Assembly: GCA_019915135.1 (NCBI GenBank)
Contig: JAHLMK010000006.1
Span: forward strand, 1,178,001-1,242,000
DNA: 64,000 bases
Source: Strobilurus pachycystidiatus
Taxonomy: Eukaryota; Basidiomycota; Agaricomycetes; Agaricales; Physalacriaceae
Direction of reading: 5' to 3'
Made by a program: the position numbers and the translations under genes. This document shows, piece by piece, positions 44,685 through 56,228 of the stretch. Position 1 is the first letter of the stretch; every line of letters starts with the position of its first letter. Below the pieces are notes generated by a model. It had not been told where the DNA came from, did not search any database, and saw only the letters and a program-made list of their open reading frames with translations.

Positions 44685-46127
44685 TGGATTTGTCGCAACG
44701 CCTACACAAATCGGGGTGAGCCAGTTGACATGCAAGAAACATGAGAACGGCAAACCGTTGAGGCGTCACTGTGCCCGTCCACGGCGCCTTCAGTGTATCA
44801 AGGTAGGGTACAACCTGTGTGCGTAGAAGTTTGGGGACAAGCAAAGCACAAAATTACCTGCGCAGAAAAGCAAAACGGTCACGTTACCCGCCAAGCAAGC
44901 GAGGCCAGTCCAGGCCACTTCCAGGCCCTGGGCAAAGGGCAGCCGCATGGCGCATACGGCTCGGCGGTTACAATTGCACTTCATCAGATTCCTAAATCAG
45001 ATTGACGGATACAAGCCGGCGCCCTATGTAGTTACTATGAGGCAACAGAAAGCGCCATCAGACAGCGAGCGCGAGCTGCGAAGTCACGACGTTCGGCGGC
45101 ATGGCGACGGGGAAGGCAGAGTTGACGTGCGGCTGCCGGCACAACTTGTGCGACCCCAACGCCGACGTCATCTCACGGCCGAGCGGTTGATCCGAGATTG
45201 ACTCAGCGGGGCATATCCGAGAAGGGCGCGCTGGGCGCTGAGCGAAGTTTCCCCGCCGGCAGGTATTATGTAGATTTTTTGTTGAAGTCCCCAGATCTAG
45301 AGATAAGGCGCGTATATTGCAGTATATTTTGCGATGTTCGGGAACACTGTGATCGGACCCTAACTATTAACTAGGCGCGGTACGCCTGTCCCTGGGTGCG
45401 CGCACAGGGCAGAAGCTTTGACCTGATGAGGATGTACAACAACGAACTCATGCAGCCGCAGGCGGTGATCGCTTATGTCTCTTCTGAATGAATCAGAATG
45501 ATTCGGCATTTTCGCGATAAACGCGATCTCAGATTATTTGGAGTCGTCGGGGCTATCATTCTTCTGAGGTGCGCCGGGCCAACTTGTTACTTGTACTACA
45601 TACGTGCAATTAGTCACTCAAACATGTATTTCAACTTTCATGTTTCGCTAACACATTGGCGCATCAGGAAAACGCTCCCGGGGTAATATGCGCACAATAC
45701 CCTACAATACATACCGTCGAAATGCCGCAATTCATGCTAATGCGTCGGCTTACCACCTTTTGTGAATTCACTGCAGTATTCCTGGACGACTGAGGCCCCA
45801 TTTCAATCAGTGGACCTTACGACGACATTTCGGGGACATTGTTTCACATGTACAAGAACCCTGTCAGTTACAAGCGTCAGTGTTCACACTGGATGTCATG
45901 AGACACAATATGCATTGTACAGTACGGCCTCTACGAGGTAGTATGCAGATAGTACAGGCCCGACACGAAAGGATGTGACTGAAGGAATGATGATATGTAT
46001 AAAAAAGGAGACGAGAGGTAAGATTGTAGTTGAGTGGGTATCATTAGACTGAGAGAATCGAGAGCGAGAACGAGAACGAGAACTCGAAAAGGAAGAGATT
46101 GGGTACCACTTGGCATATTGGCATTGA
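44685..46127. other. Intergenic region with weak frames
   Basis: A minus-strand frame at 44626-44844 (PWTGTVTPQRFAVLMFLACQ) may be an additional first exon of the TET/JBP gene. A plus-strand frame at 44947-45201 has no motif. A GAGAACGAGAACGAGAAC run lies at about 46066-46083. Confidence 0.4.
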
Positions 46128-48189
46128 CTAAGCAATAGCATCCCAGTCGATGGCGTTGAGGATCTCATCGACTGAGAGACCGTGATTCGCGGTCGGGATC
46201 GCTCTGGAGAACCGTAACGTCTTTAAGAGCCATCTTGTGATGTTGAACGGCCTGCGCGAAAAACGACCCGCGTGACATCTGCCTCAGCGCCAGGTGAGTT
46301 TCTGATCGTCTCTGACAGTGATTTACCTTCTGACAGCTGTAACAGCGGAGGTAAGCTCCGCTGTATTCCTCCTTCGCGTGATGGGCAATCTCCGCAAATG
46401 ACGGCGTGTACCTAAAGACATATCAGTGAAGGGAAGTGCACAAGGCGTTGGCGTACCGCAGTCAAACTCATGGCCACCATCAAGGGAGTCACCTCCAGCT
46501 CCTTTGCCTGGGCCCTCGGCGAAGATCGACGTCAGCTTGTCGGCGTGCTTGACAAGAATGGACGAGCTCTTGTCGCCGTATGCAGCGGCGACGAGTGTTG
46601 GAATGATGGGCGACCCTATCGGCCTGGAACGATCAGTAAGTCCCTAGTAAGAGCATCGCCAGTACTTGTCTGAATCGGAGGTCATGTACTCACCACAGCA
46701 GTGGAGACATACGCATACACGAAAACGTCGAGGTACTCCTTACACCTGCGGCGCCCGCCATCTGTCTTTTCAAGGTGAAGGAGGGCAGGAACGATGGCAG
46801 AGGCAACTTTCTTGACGTCCGTGCGCAACAAGATGATACGTTGCTGGACCTAGAGTGTAGTCAGCAAGGAACAACGGAACAAGGAACAACGGTAGGCGCA
46901 CATATGATCGTAGGGGGCGGATGTACTTATCAAAACTACCATTCAAGAGACGGTCACGGATGTCGCCCGCTCCGTCAAATCCGAGGTCTGTAGCAGCGGT
47001 AAGGAGTGAATCCAGGGCCAGCGTTTCGATTTGGTCTTGGCTGAATGGGACAAAGTCGGGGTTCTCAGGATTAATGCCCATGAGCCTAGTGACGATACGA
47101 ATGGCCCAACGGAGGACTCGCTCAATTTCGGCAGTTTGATCGCGCTTCGTGAGGTAGTAGCGGCGTCCATGTCGAATAACGGTGATCCTTGTCCGGAAGA
47201 GAAAAACTTCATTGTCCGAGTCGATTGCGACGGATGGATAGCGAGGAGCAGAATGGGATTGAGAAAGAGCGGCAGGAGGGCTGTTGACGGGAGCCGGGTG
47301 GGGACGGGGACGAGGCGGGTCATTTGCAGGGAATGACGGAACCTGAAGAAAATTAGGAAGAGCAAATGAGTAAAGATGCGCATAGCACACCTCGTCTTGT
47401 GGGCGTCGACCTGCACTCTGAGGATTCTTGCGGCGCCGGCCCTGCGCAGGCACGGAAAGCGACTTGTCCAGAGCTAAGGCGTATACATGATCGATTTCCT
47501 CCTGTCTGGAAGTCAGCTCTATTCAAAGGAAGAGTATACCACGCACCAGAATCATAGCCCGTATTTCCGGATGCTCAACATCAACGCCTGCTCGCGCAAG
47601 TCGATCAGTAAGAACGTCTTTGGCTTTGCTAAGCCCTTCTGGGATGCGGGTCGTACCATTGTCGTCACCAGCGTCGTCGATGGTTCCGTCGTCATCGCAA
47701 TCTGAGATGTGGCTGGCTAGATGAGCGTCGTGCTCTTCGGCGTCGTCAGTGTCGCGGTCGCCTAAGATGATGGGAGAAGGTCAACATGTCAGCGTGGGAA
47801 CAAGGCTCGATCGGCTCTTGGACTCGCCGGTCATGTTCCTTCCGGCCTTGACAACAGTAGGAACGATTGTCTTCCTACTACAAAGTCGGTTTACGAGACT
47901 ATGCTCTGGGCACAATCTGCGCAGCCTGTATCGGTCAGGTGAGTGCACACGGGGTTGGACCAGGATATCGGCCACCATCGTTGACCTCATCTTCGAAGAA
48001 CTTCAGCGCGTCTTCATTATCCTCGGCGCGTTCATCTTCGCTCTGAGTCTCCGCCGTGTCATCTTCAAGTTGATCGACTTGTTCTACCCACTCACCCACC
48101 CCGGGACGAAAGGACCAAATATCTTCATCTAGGTTCGACTCCGTATGTTTGTTTGCTTGTAGACTGGGTCTAAACTGACCAAGCATCAC
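46128..48189 (-). CDS. Basidiomycete hypothetical protein, DUF6532-like
   Basis: An acidic N terminus (ESNLDEDIWSFRPGVGEWVE; 48.19-47.94 kb) and acidic exons near 47.7 kb (DTDDAEEHDAHLASHISDCD) are followed by a Pro-rich linker. The central domain runs across 47.25-46.9 kb (DQTAEIERVLRWAIRIVTRL; PFSQDQIETLALDSLLTAAT). Further exons read KEYLDVFVYAYVSTAV, SSSILVKHADKLTSIFAEGP and FAEIAHHAKEEYSGAYLRCY, and the last ends SVDEILNAIDWDAIA at 46128. Overall order loosely resembles the anonymous DUF6532-type proteins abundant in mushrooms. Clear GT-AG introns separate the parts, but I did not fix every border. Function unknown. Confidence 0.55.
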
Positions 48190-49464
48190 AGATTGAGATT
48201 GTGTGCGCTGGCATTTGAGCCCCGCTCTGTTGCATCCTCTGACTTTGACTCAGAGTCTCACGACGGGGCGATTAGCCTGAGTATCTTGACTTCTCGAGGC
48301 TCGAGCCACAGAATACTCCGTTTTCTTGATACTTGATTGCAATTCAGGTGCGAGGCGCGGAACTTACAAAGTACGCTATCCATGCTTCAGCCTGGTGACT
48401 TACTGATGATACAATGACTTCCGTACACAAAGTAAGATTTCACGTCAGACTTAATCAGAAGATTGCAAATTGGAGCATGAAAACATCACAGTAAAACCTG
48501 GCACTATGGCGCACTCGCGTGGGGGGGAATGACCGCAGTGCCGTCCTAAGAAAAAGTCGCGGCCCCCTGCAGCAGATTCACGCGAGCTTGGCAGAGTTGA
48601 GTGCGCGGCAAAACATGAGAAAGGCCGCCGCGCCAATTCTTAGGACCATACCGCGGCTGTTTCTGTCTTGTCGCACCGCGTAACATTCCGTTTGAAGTTG
48701 TCGTGGGTACGGCTTTCTGAACGACGCGGTAACTTACACTAACTTTGCCGCGGCGTTGTCCGTCGTCCGTCGTCCGTCGTCCGTCGTCCGTCAGCCCATA
48801 GTTCTCGCTTAATCTCCAATTTTCATCGTTGGAGTCGTCGGAATCGTGAACGCGAGCGTTTCTACTCAGGGACTGGGCGGAACTCTTGCTTGACCGTTGA
48901 TCTGAGGTATCTTAAATTTCTCCACTGTTCATTCAAAAAAGCCTTCGACTTACTGGTATGTGCATTGACAGCCGAATCTACCTATTCCTCATCCGTCAGC
49001 ATTGCGGGGGCTTGGAGACTGGGCTCTGCAATTGGATCTATGAGAGATGTCACGTCAAGATACGGCGTCAAGTTGTTGGCGCCCGTCCGACCGCATCTGC
49101 AAAGACGTAAGTCATTGTATCTATACTAGTACTGTGCGAGCAGGTCTCTCCCACTTTCTGCCCAGCAGCTCTATCAGAACCACGAGACCAACGCGTGCCG
49201 GGAAGTGCCCGTATCCTTGCCGCCCAGAATATGTGCCCACTGCATGGCAGAGCTTAGGAAAGCGAGTGAGTTTCAAGTCAACGGTCAATCTACATCTTGC
49301 GTTCGATACATTCAACGTAGCGGAAATCATGATTTCATAGCACATAACACGATAACGCAGAATAAGGTAAACTAGCGGCGCGTCACGAATATGACCTCGG
49401 CAAGTTGGCCGGTAATTCTAGAGCGCACGATTAGGCAACAAAACGTTATACGGCAAAAAAGACC
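48190..49464. other. Intergenic region with microsatellite
   Basis: No convincing gene. A heptamer run (CGTCGTC) repeated about five times lies at 48758-48793. Short plus-strand frames at 48890-49340 look non-coding. Confidence 0.5.
48758..48793. repeat. CGTCGTC heptamer microsatellite
   Basis: CCGTCGTCCGTCGTCCGTCG and onward, about five 7-bp units in GC-rich intergenic DNA. Confidence 0.9.
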
Positions 49465-50300
49465 TTACTGGTTGAAAGCATTGTCTGCGAAAAGGAGGAT
49501 CCCGTTGATGACGATAACGGCAAAAATACAGGCTGCAATGCTGGCAATGGTGCCCGCGATGCCCACCTGGGGCGCCAGGGCTTCCCCGATCATCTCTGCG
49601 TCGCTCTCCGCGTCGCTCTCCGCATCGCTCTCCGCATCGCTCTCCGCGCCGACCAGGGAGATAACATAGTCAGCATCGCCCGGTAGCATGACGATTTCCT
49701 GGCCTTCATGGCGCGGAATATTCTTGGCTATGATGCGACGAGGGTCCTCCAGTACTCCTCCGGCGTAAGCGATAATGGCGTCCTAAGGGAAAGAAAGGTT
49801 ACTCCAAGATAATATGGACCCAGCGCATGTAAACTCACCTCGGCATTGTCGATATTGCCGGACGCTATCTGAGCCTCAAAGAGGCTGTAAGGAACTGCGA
49901 CACTGGGCTTGCCATGATCCTTCGGCCAGCGAAGGACTATGTAGCGATAAGGCGCATTCGGGGCTGATTGCATTGCGTGGTAGAGGCGAGTGGCTTCAGA
50001 GGGAGGCGGCGGTGTTGATAGTGTCGGCAGCGCTTGCGCCTTAAATACGAGTCCTCCTCCGCAGCTCGGGACTTTTGTAAGAGCTGAAAGAGCCTTTAAT
50101 ACTAAGTATCTGGAAGACAAAAGGTCTTAGTCTTGCCTTAGAAAGGCCTCAAAGGGTTCACGCCACGCGAAGCAATCAATTTGGAAATCCACACAGACAA
50201 AGGCGTAAGTTTGTAGCTGATGGCTGACGGAACAACGGCTGCCAGTGACGCGTCGGGATTTAGCGGCGGGATGATTTGGACAAGTTCAAAGATCTCGCAT
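49465..50300 (-). CDS. Hypothetical protein with C-terminal membrane segment
   Basis: Last exon 49782-49465 joins exon 50109-49839 across a 56-nt intron (GTGAGT...CCTTAG). The text includes APYRYIVLRWPKDHGKPSVA, YSLFEAQIASGNIDNAE, DAIIAYAGGVLEDPRRIIAK and then four ESDA repeats (AESDAESDAESDAESDAE) encoded by near-identical codons. It ends with one membrane helix (GTIASIAACIFAVIVINGIL) and a short tail. The layout suggests a tail-anchored protein. The N-terminal exon, around 50.15-50.30 kb (EICEIFELVQIIPPLNPDAS), is in a different frame and its junction is unresolved. Confidence 0.5.
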
Positions 50301-50321
50301 ATCTCAGTGCTATATACTACA

Positions 50322-51198
50322 TCACTCGCTGTCGATTCCTTCGACAGGCGGCGAGTGGAATTCCTGCTCCACTGCATCTTCGTCGCTAACGACACCCTTC
50401 CCTTTCCTCACTGTCTGTTTCCTGAGAGGTTTCTGACCGGAGGATGTGCCGGCGTTAGGAGTTGCCGTTGCTGATGAGAGTAACGGGCATCTCCGCTTAT
50501 TGTGGCCTGGCTGATGGCATATGCTACAGGTCTTGACGCTTGCGGCGCTTCGGGAGTTTGGGTCGTCGCCATTGTCGGCAAGTTGAATGGGCAGATCTAG
50601 GTTCGGATATGAGTAGAATCCTGACACTAATAGCGCCACGCACCGGTGTTTTCCTTTCTGGCAATCGTTGCCGCCTCTGTATCCTTGCCCTTCATAGACT
50701 CCTGTCTTTCCGCAGACTCTGATGCGGACGCACCGGTGTTTTCCTTCTTGGCATTCGTTACCGCCTTCGTATCCTTGCCCTTCGTAGACTCCTGTCTTTC
50801 CGCAGACTCTGATGCGGGCAACTGGAGCGACGGGGAGTCTGATATGTTGGTCAGATCAGTAATCACGCCACCTGTACATGGCATGAGAGATCGCACTTTG
50901 AACGGTTTCCGGGTTGGTATTCTGGACCCTTCTGCGCTTCGGCGGATGCGCTTCTGACACCGTGGAGGATTCACGGAAGACCTCGCCTGCAAAGTCGTCG
51001 AGGCTCATAGTCAACCTCTTGCGAGTTGAGAGGCCTGGAGCTAAAACAGCAATGTGAGCTAGAGCCACTTGGACGTAGCGCGAACCGCCGCTAAGGATAA
51101 TTACCAGTCGTGAACTCTTCAACGCCGCTGCTAGATAGCTGCTTGGTGAAGGCGTCAAGGGTAAATTGGTTTCGGATGCGTTTGCCTTGACTGGACAT
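50322..51198 (-). CDS. Zinc-knuckle protein with internal repeat
   Basis: Starts at 51198 (MSSQGKRIRNQFTLDAFTKQ) and joins across a GTAATT...TTTTAG intron to APGLSTRKRLTMSLDDFAGE. A 31-33-residue tandem repeat follows near 50.82-50.64 kb (ASESAERQESTKGKDTKAVT, then ASESAERQESMKGKDTEAAT). The C-terminal exon has one CCHC zinc knuckle (CSICHQPGHNKRRC), ending at 50322. Knuckles of this type bind single-stranded nucleic acid and are common in retroelement Gag and in RNA-binding proteins. Some exon junctions (near 50.88 kb) remain uncertain. It may be one gene with the downstream membrane protein or a separate one. Confidence 0.5.
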
Positions 51199-51567
51199 CT
51201 AGTGGCAGTGGCGTCGACGGGAATAAGGGTGAAAGAGATATTCTATACAGACTAAGAATAGACCATGATCATGACCGTTGATCAATTGAAGCTGCGCCGG
51301 TCCGGAAAGCGACAAGATGTGACTAGACGCGCCGGTCCGCAACTGTCCGCAAGAGTCCACATGATGTGACGCGGACCCTTTGTCAAGACGCGCTCTGATT
51401 ATTGACGCCCCTCTCAAGCCCCTCTAAGCCACTCAACATCTGACTGACACTTTGCTGAAATCGCCCTACCCGAGAATGTTATTGGACAGTCTAGAAAGTG
51501 TGTTGCCAACTTCTTTTTCAGTCTACCTGCTAAGTCGTTGTCAGTCTTTGTCCACTTCCTCGAGGCT

Positions 51568-52669
51568 ATGTTTGGGGCTCAAGCCATGGCAATGGTTGCA
51601 GCTCTTCTATGGAGAATCACCTATTTTCTGCCCTCTCCTCCATACATGCACCGACATCCGGCTTCTATGGCCTCTAGACCGCCGTTCACCCTTCTTGCTC
51701 TGGTCGTATTAGCTGCGGCAGGCTACCTCACATATTCAGCCTACACTCCGACAACACTTGACAGTTCCCTCGTTGATACCCAGGCTAGTACACATGCTGA
51801 TGAGAATATTTGGGGTATTTCTCATCTTGCTGAGATTGCTGGAGCTGCGCACGACGCTTTATCCGACGCCAAGCTTTCCTTGCTTGCGTTCAAGCCTGGC
51901 GACTTTGCGACGCCACAAGGGCCTGACATCGTGATTTCATGCAAGAGCTTGGATGTCATGTCCTATGACGTGATAGTGGCCCTGGACAAACTCACGCAGA
52001 CAATCAGACGCGAGCTCAGTTTGTGAGCAATTTCTCTTGCCATTTCCATTGCCTCTCATATTGTTATCGGCGTCTAGCCTGTTCTTTCTATATCAAGAAA
52101 TCCAACCTGCCTTCCCTGCTTCAATGAACAGCTTATCATTTCGGCTCACTAGCCAGGTGACGCTATCGGATGCCGCTCCTTACATGCTCGAGAGCATGCG
52201 CGCCGTTGAGGCTACGGCCTTTCAGATTTCGAACGATCTTGATCTTATTGTGTCTCAGAGTGATGAGCTTCGCTCCAGCCTGATGATGGAGATCATTGCA
52301 CGAGAAGGAGGGTACTTGTCGTGGAGATGGTGGCGCCCGCGAAAAGGAGAGGACAGACGCTTGGTGAACTCGCGCAATAAGGTCGCCATCGCACTCTTCA
52401 AGCTGAAGACTGCTCGACTTGGGCTACATTCACTTCAGACGGCAATGCACTCTCTTATCAGAGATGCTAGTCCGGCGCAGGGCCCTCTCAGTTTTCTACC
52501 CGAATCCTCCATCATTCGTCGACATATCTTGGGAATTGTAGGAATACGCGTTTCGAAGTACCTGCGCACAGAAGGAGAGGTAGATACAGTAGCAGTTGTC
52601 GGAGAGAGGGTGTTGGAAACTGCTGCCGGAATCAGCCTCGATGAAACTGGCAGTAACAAGGCGTCTTAG
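51568..52669 (+). CDS. Hypothetical membrane-anchored helical protein
   Basis: Exon 51568-52022 joins exon 52132-52669 in frame (intron GTGAGC...GAACAG), giving 330 residues. The start is MFGAQAMAMVAALLWRITYF. A strong membrane helix lies at about residues 35-55 (FTLLALVVLAAAGYLTYSAY). The remainder is mostly helical (VISCKSLDVMSYDVIVALDK; AAPYMLESMRAVEATAFQIS; LKTARLGLHSLQTAMHSLIR), with a basic WRWWRPRKGEDRR patch. The 109-nt intron is longer than others here and could hide a small exon. No family is recognised. Confidence 0.6.
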
Positions 52670-52789
52670 CGCGGCAACTGTTATGTACTAGACCTGTTTG
52701 AATAAAGGATCTTGGGTTCTGATGGGTCGTTCGCTCTCACTCTGAACTGACCATTGTCATAAGTACTTGACCTATACGCGTCTTCTTAC

Positions 52790-53638
52790 TTCTCGACGGC
52801 CGCCATCTCCCTCTTCCCTGCACAGGCCTACTTCCATGAGTTGCACGCCGCATCTGCAATACGCTCGAAGGCATCGAGAACGTCTACCGCAAGGCGTGCT
52901 CGAGCTTGTGGTCCAGCCCATTGGCAGAGCCGAGCATTACCGATCTGCTAGAGATTCTGTGCTGACTGGAAGCTAGCTGGCTTTCTTATCATCGGGAAGA
53001 CTCACTGATACGTGCTTGATGGACTGGTTGAAGATGGTGATGGAGATGCGCCGAAGAGCTTGGGCCAGGACTACACCAAGCGACAACTCATCGACGGGCT
53101 AGATTTGAACTCCAGTACAGATGAACTCGAGAAGGAGGCGCCTCTTGGTATCATTGATATCTCATTGATAGCTGTACGTGATCTTTTTCCTTTTGGCGTA
53201 CGTTCTACTGACACGTATGCAGCCGGCCACACGCCTTGAAAATTATTCGAATTACCTCGTCCACAACGGTATCATATTGGTTGGCATACTCTTCCTCTCG
53301 GGACACTGCATGGAATTCCAAAGGACGTACATCTACTTCTACAAGGAAGCCGCTGTCTAGTACGAGGCGTGCCCCAAAATCTAGCCTCCTGCGGATCTGG
53401 AAAATTTCGCATCTCTTCGTTCGGTGATTCCTACACGTATACATACTCCAGACTAGTCGATGGGGTGCTCAGTGTGCCGTACGACGCTGCTGTAAGTTAG
53501 TCTACGGCATTCTCTATGTTTGATGTGCGTAACTTCCTGCAGACTACTGCTGGAGGACGCATGTGGGTCGAGTACGTTACGGGGACCTGTAACGCCGGCA
53601 CCGTGGACCTGTACACTTTGAGTAAAGAGATTGAATAG
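52790..53638 (+). CDS. Hypothetical multi-exon gene
   Basis: Coding-like exons are IENVYRKACSSLWSSPLAEP (about 52.87 kb) and a longer frame from about 53.29 kb (GIPKDVHLLLQGSRCLVRGV; SGKFRISSFGDSYTYTYSRL). After the intron GTAAGT...CTGCAG comes the last exon TTAGGRMWVEYVTGTCNAGT ending SKEIE with TAG at 53636-53638. The 3' half is convincing, the 5' structure is not. A minus-strand frame of 79 codons overlaps it and is taken as its shadow. No family is recognised. Confidence 0.4.
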
Positions 53639-53644
53639 ACATCA

Positions 53645-53995
53645 TCACTGTGCTACCTGCTGACAACCAAGCTCGGATATCTCTTGATAGAACACGTCGT
53701 TAGCTGCAAAGTCGCCGTCTTGAGAGAGTTCCATTTGCAGACGAGACCAGGCCGGACATGACGGCGCATAGTTCGCGAATAACGAGGCGTTTTGCTTTGC
53801 TCTGTCCAAAGCCGAGGGTGTCTTTCTTGTCGGTATATTCGGAGACGGAGAGCGCGGCCACGAAAGGCAAATATGATTGCGTTCGCTGAGAATGATGCGT
53901 AGGGGAATGAATTTGGACCGTTCCACAAGCGAGTCGCCGAAGGTTTCTCCGACGATGGGCTGAGCGGACATGACCACGGGTGCGAACGCGGCCAT
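53645..53995 (-). pseudogene. DUF2009-family fragment with frameshifts
   Basis: The N terminus reads MAAFAPVVMSAQPIVGETFG and SLVERSKFIPLRI in one frame. A second frame continues with SVSEYTDKKDTLGFGQSKAK and RLVIRELCAVMSGLV. The first frame resumes with LSQDGDFAANDVFYQEISEL. Together these follow the N-terminal part of the eukaryotic DUF2009 family (a large conserved protein of unknown function). The needed frame changes have no splice signals, and the remaining several hundred residues are absent. So it is a decayed 5' fragment. Confidence 0.65.
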
Positions 53996-54189
53996 GACAC
54001 GCTAATCGGGCTCGTCGATAGCCATCTACACGCCTATCAACAGAGTGGCGCTATAGCGGGTATGGATGAACAAACCTTTGATACCTTGGAAGGTGAAGCA
54101 GGTTAAGACCAGGCGCCTCTGGCTGTTTTGCGGTTTTTGAAGCGGTGGATCCGGATGGCACCAATACGCGCGTGAGATAGATGGAGACG

Positions 54190-54453
54190 GCATGCCACAG
54201 GGCTTGAGTACATTGGCAATGGAGCAGACCTCGTGGAGGAGCTTACGGTACGAGACCTCGCGGCCTTCGCCAGACTCATTGGCCTCGTAGATGATAGCGG
54301 TCTGCAAGGGTATTACATGTTACGGCGGGCAGGATGGTTTCATACCTTGTTGGGGTGCTTGCTTCGAAGCCTAGCGGTCAACGCAGTTGTAGGATGCGTG
54401 GAGACCCACCTCGGGAAACTAAACAGTGTCGCCAGTCTCAAAGCCGCCGGCGG
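54190..54453 (-). pseudogene. Acetyl-CoA synthetase fragment (decayed)
   Basis: The first piece reads GGFETGDTV-stop-FPEVGLHASYNCVDR-stop-ASK. After an intron-like GTATGA...TTGCAG gap, the second reads [20 protein letters not shown] and [17 protein letters not shown]. This is the N-terminal part of fungal acetyl-CoA synthetase (AMP-forming; makes acetyl-CoA from acetate, ATP and CoA). Both stops are TAG where tryptophan (TGG) is usual. A 4-bp CAAG duplication before the intron breaks the frame. No AMP-binding core follows. Because an intron remains, this is a duplicated genomic fragment and not a retrocopy. Confidence 0.75.
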
Positions 54454-55700
54454 GTAAATGCAAAGGCTGATTTTGCTAGCGGGTGTAAGTAGCGGCGAAT
54501 GTGAGTAGCGGCGAATGTGAGTGAGAGTGTGATGATCGGTCAGGTGTGTGTGATTAGGGTCGCGGTCGCCATAGTAGTGCGATGCGTGGCTGATGCGTGG
54601 TTGAGGTGAGCGTAGCCGATGTCACCGGATTGCACAAGCGGGGTATGCTGCAAACTTTGGTAGACAGTATATCCGGATAAAAGTGTATATGAGAGTTACT
54701 TCCCGAGGCGTGAGTAGCAGTGACAAGTACGACTGGCTGGAGTATAATCTTGACTTTGGGCGGCGAGCTACATGGGCTAATAATATGTCAATGTCATACA
54801 AGTACTGCCCATGATGCAGAAGCCGGACGACAACAACGAGACGAGGACTGCTCACTATGATAAGACGGACGAGACAATTTAAACGACAAGTCGATATGGA
54901 GGAGAGGCGAGGAATGACTGGTCTGATTGAATTGGCTTGGGAGGCTCGACGGGCTTGACCAGGGAGAGAAGCTCTGTCCAACAGAGAGAAACAAGGCGCG
55001 AGAAGGGGTTCACGTCGGCTCAGTCCGATGTGAAGGTTGGAAGGCGGGCTGCGTGGTAGAAGGAAACCAACATGCATAAGTTAGGTAGGCAAGCCCTAAT
55101 CGAGTACTTACGATATGATAAATAATCATATATTCATACGTATGCACGAATGCTCCTGAGTCCTTGTGTCTAAGCTTCGTAAGCGTGGCCGCGCCCTGGT
55201 TAGGCTAGTCTACATACGTCATTGCAACATTGGGGGATGAGACTGAGACGTTTCGAATTAACTCAGACCGTTTCGATGGATCACTATAATGCTGTGGGAT
55301 TAGCATGAGGCGATGGGCTCAACTTAGCTTGAACCCACGACTGCAATGCGAGGCTCAAATGCACGTCCGTACTTCCCAGTTCACGTTACCGGGAACTTCT
55401 TCGACGCGGCTCACTGGATACTGCATTTGACTTACCCATTTGAATGGCAGTCGGCGTGCCCAATCTCCGCAGATGAAGTCTGACAATGAAAATTGAGTGT
55501 ACCACGTACTGTCAACTAACATGCATCCGTCCACGTTCACGACATCTCATCGTGATTCCCGACCTTCTGAGGGCCTCATGTCAGTTTGCTGCATGGCGTG
55601 GACTCTCGGCAAAGACGTTTACCATGATGCAGTAGAGTCACGGTCGCGGGTTAAATAGTGGCCCTGCTCCCATCGTCAGTGCAGTCTCTGAGCCCCCATC
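54454..55700. other. Intergenic region, nothing recognised
   Basis: Short direct repeats GTGAGTAGCGGCGAAT occur at about 54484-54520. A minus-strand 151-codon frame (54622-55077) is Ser/Arg/Leu-rich without motif and is not supported. Confidence 0.5.
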
Positions 55701-56228
55701 ATGCTCTCGTACTTGGACATTTGCACTCAATTCAACCCACAGTACCAGATCCTTGACCGTATCGCTTTGTGCAAAGATATAGCGGACGGCACGATTCATG
55801 TCTCCATGTTACCGGGACGTTACGACGCGTTTATCCAAAGGGTTAAAGCAATAAGATTCCGGATGGGAATAGTCATGTTAGTTCGCCTTCAGTCTGAGCT
55901 AAGCGAATGATACTCAACATCAGCCAGTTTGTGCAGCGGCACCCAGTCCCATCTCATGGAGAATATCCTGGACGAGCTGATCCAGGAGAGTGCTATTGCT
56001 CATTGTCCTGCTCTTGGAACCTTAGTTCGCCTAGTCAAACTCCACGCCAACGCACGCGATGTCAGAGTTGAGATCCGGCCTTGGTCTACCCTCGCTCGCA
56101 ATCTCACCTACATGCTTGCGCTGATTCATTGCGAAGTATCTTGGTTCCTCTGGCCTCACGGGCTGCATGCAAGCCTGAAGCGAGTGGATTGTTTGGCAGA
56201 CTGTGTTAATCGACTGACAAAGCCATAG
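55701..56228 (+). CDS. Hypothetical protein, two possible exons
   Basis: The first frame starts at 55701 (MLSYLDICTQFNPQYQILDR; IHVSMLPGRYDAFIQRVKAI). A second frame after CATCAG (55919-55924) reads HLMENILDELIQESAIAHCP and RVEIRPWSTLARNLTYMLAL and stops at 56228. TATA-like TTAAATAG lies about 50 bp upstream of the first ATG. Both parts look folded and helical. The joining intron is plausible but no donor is certain. Family unknown. Confidence 0.4.
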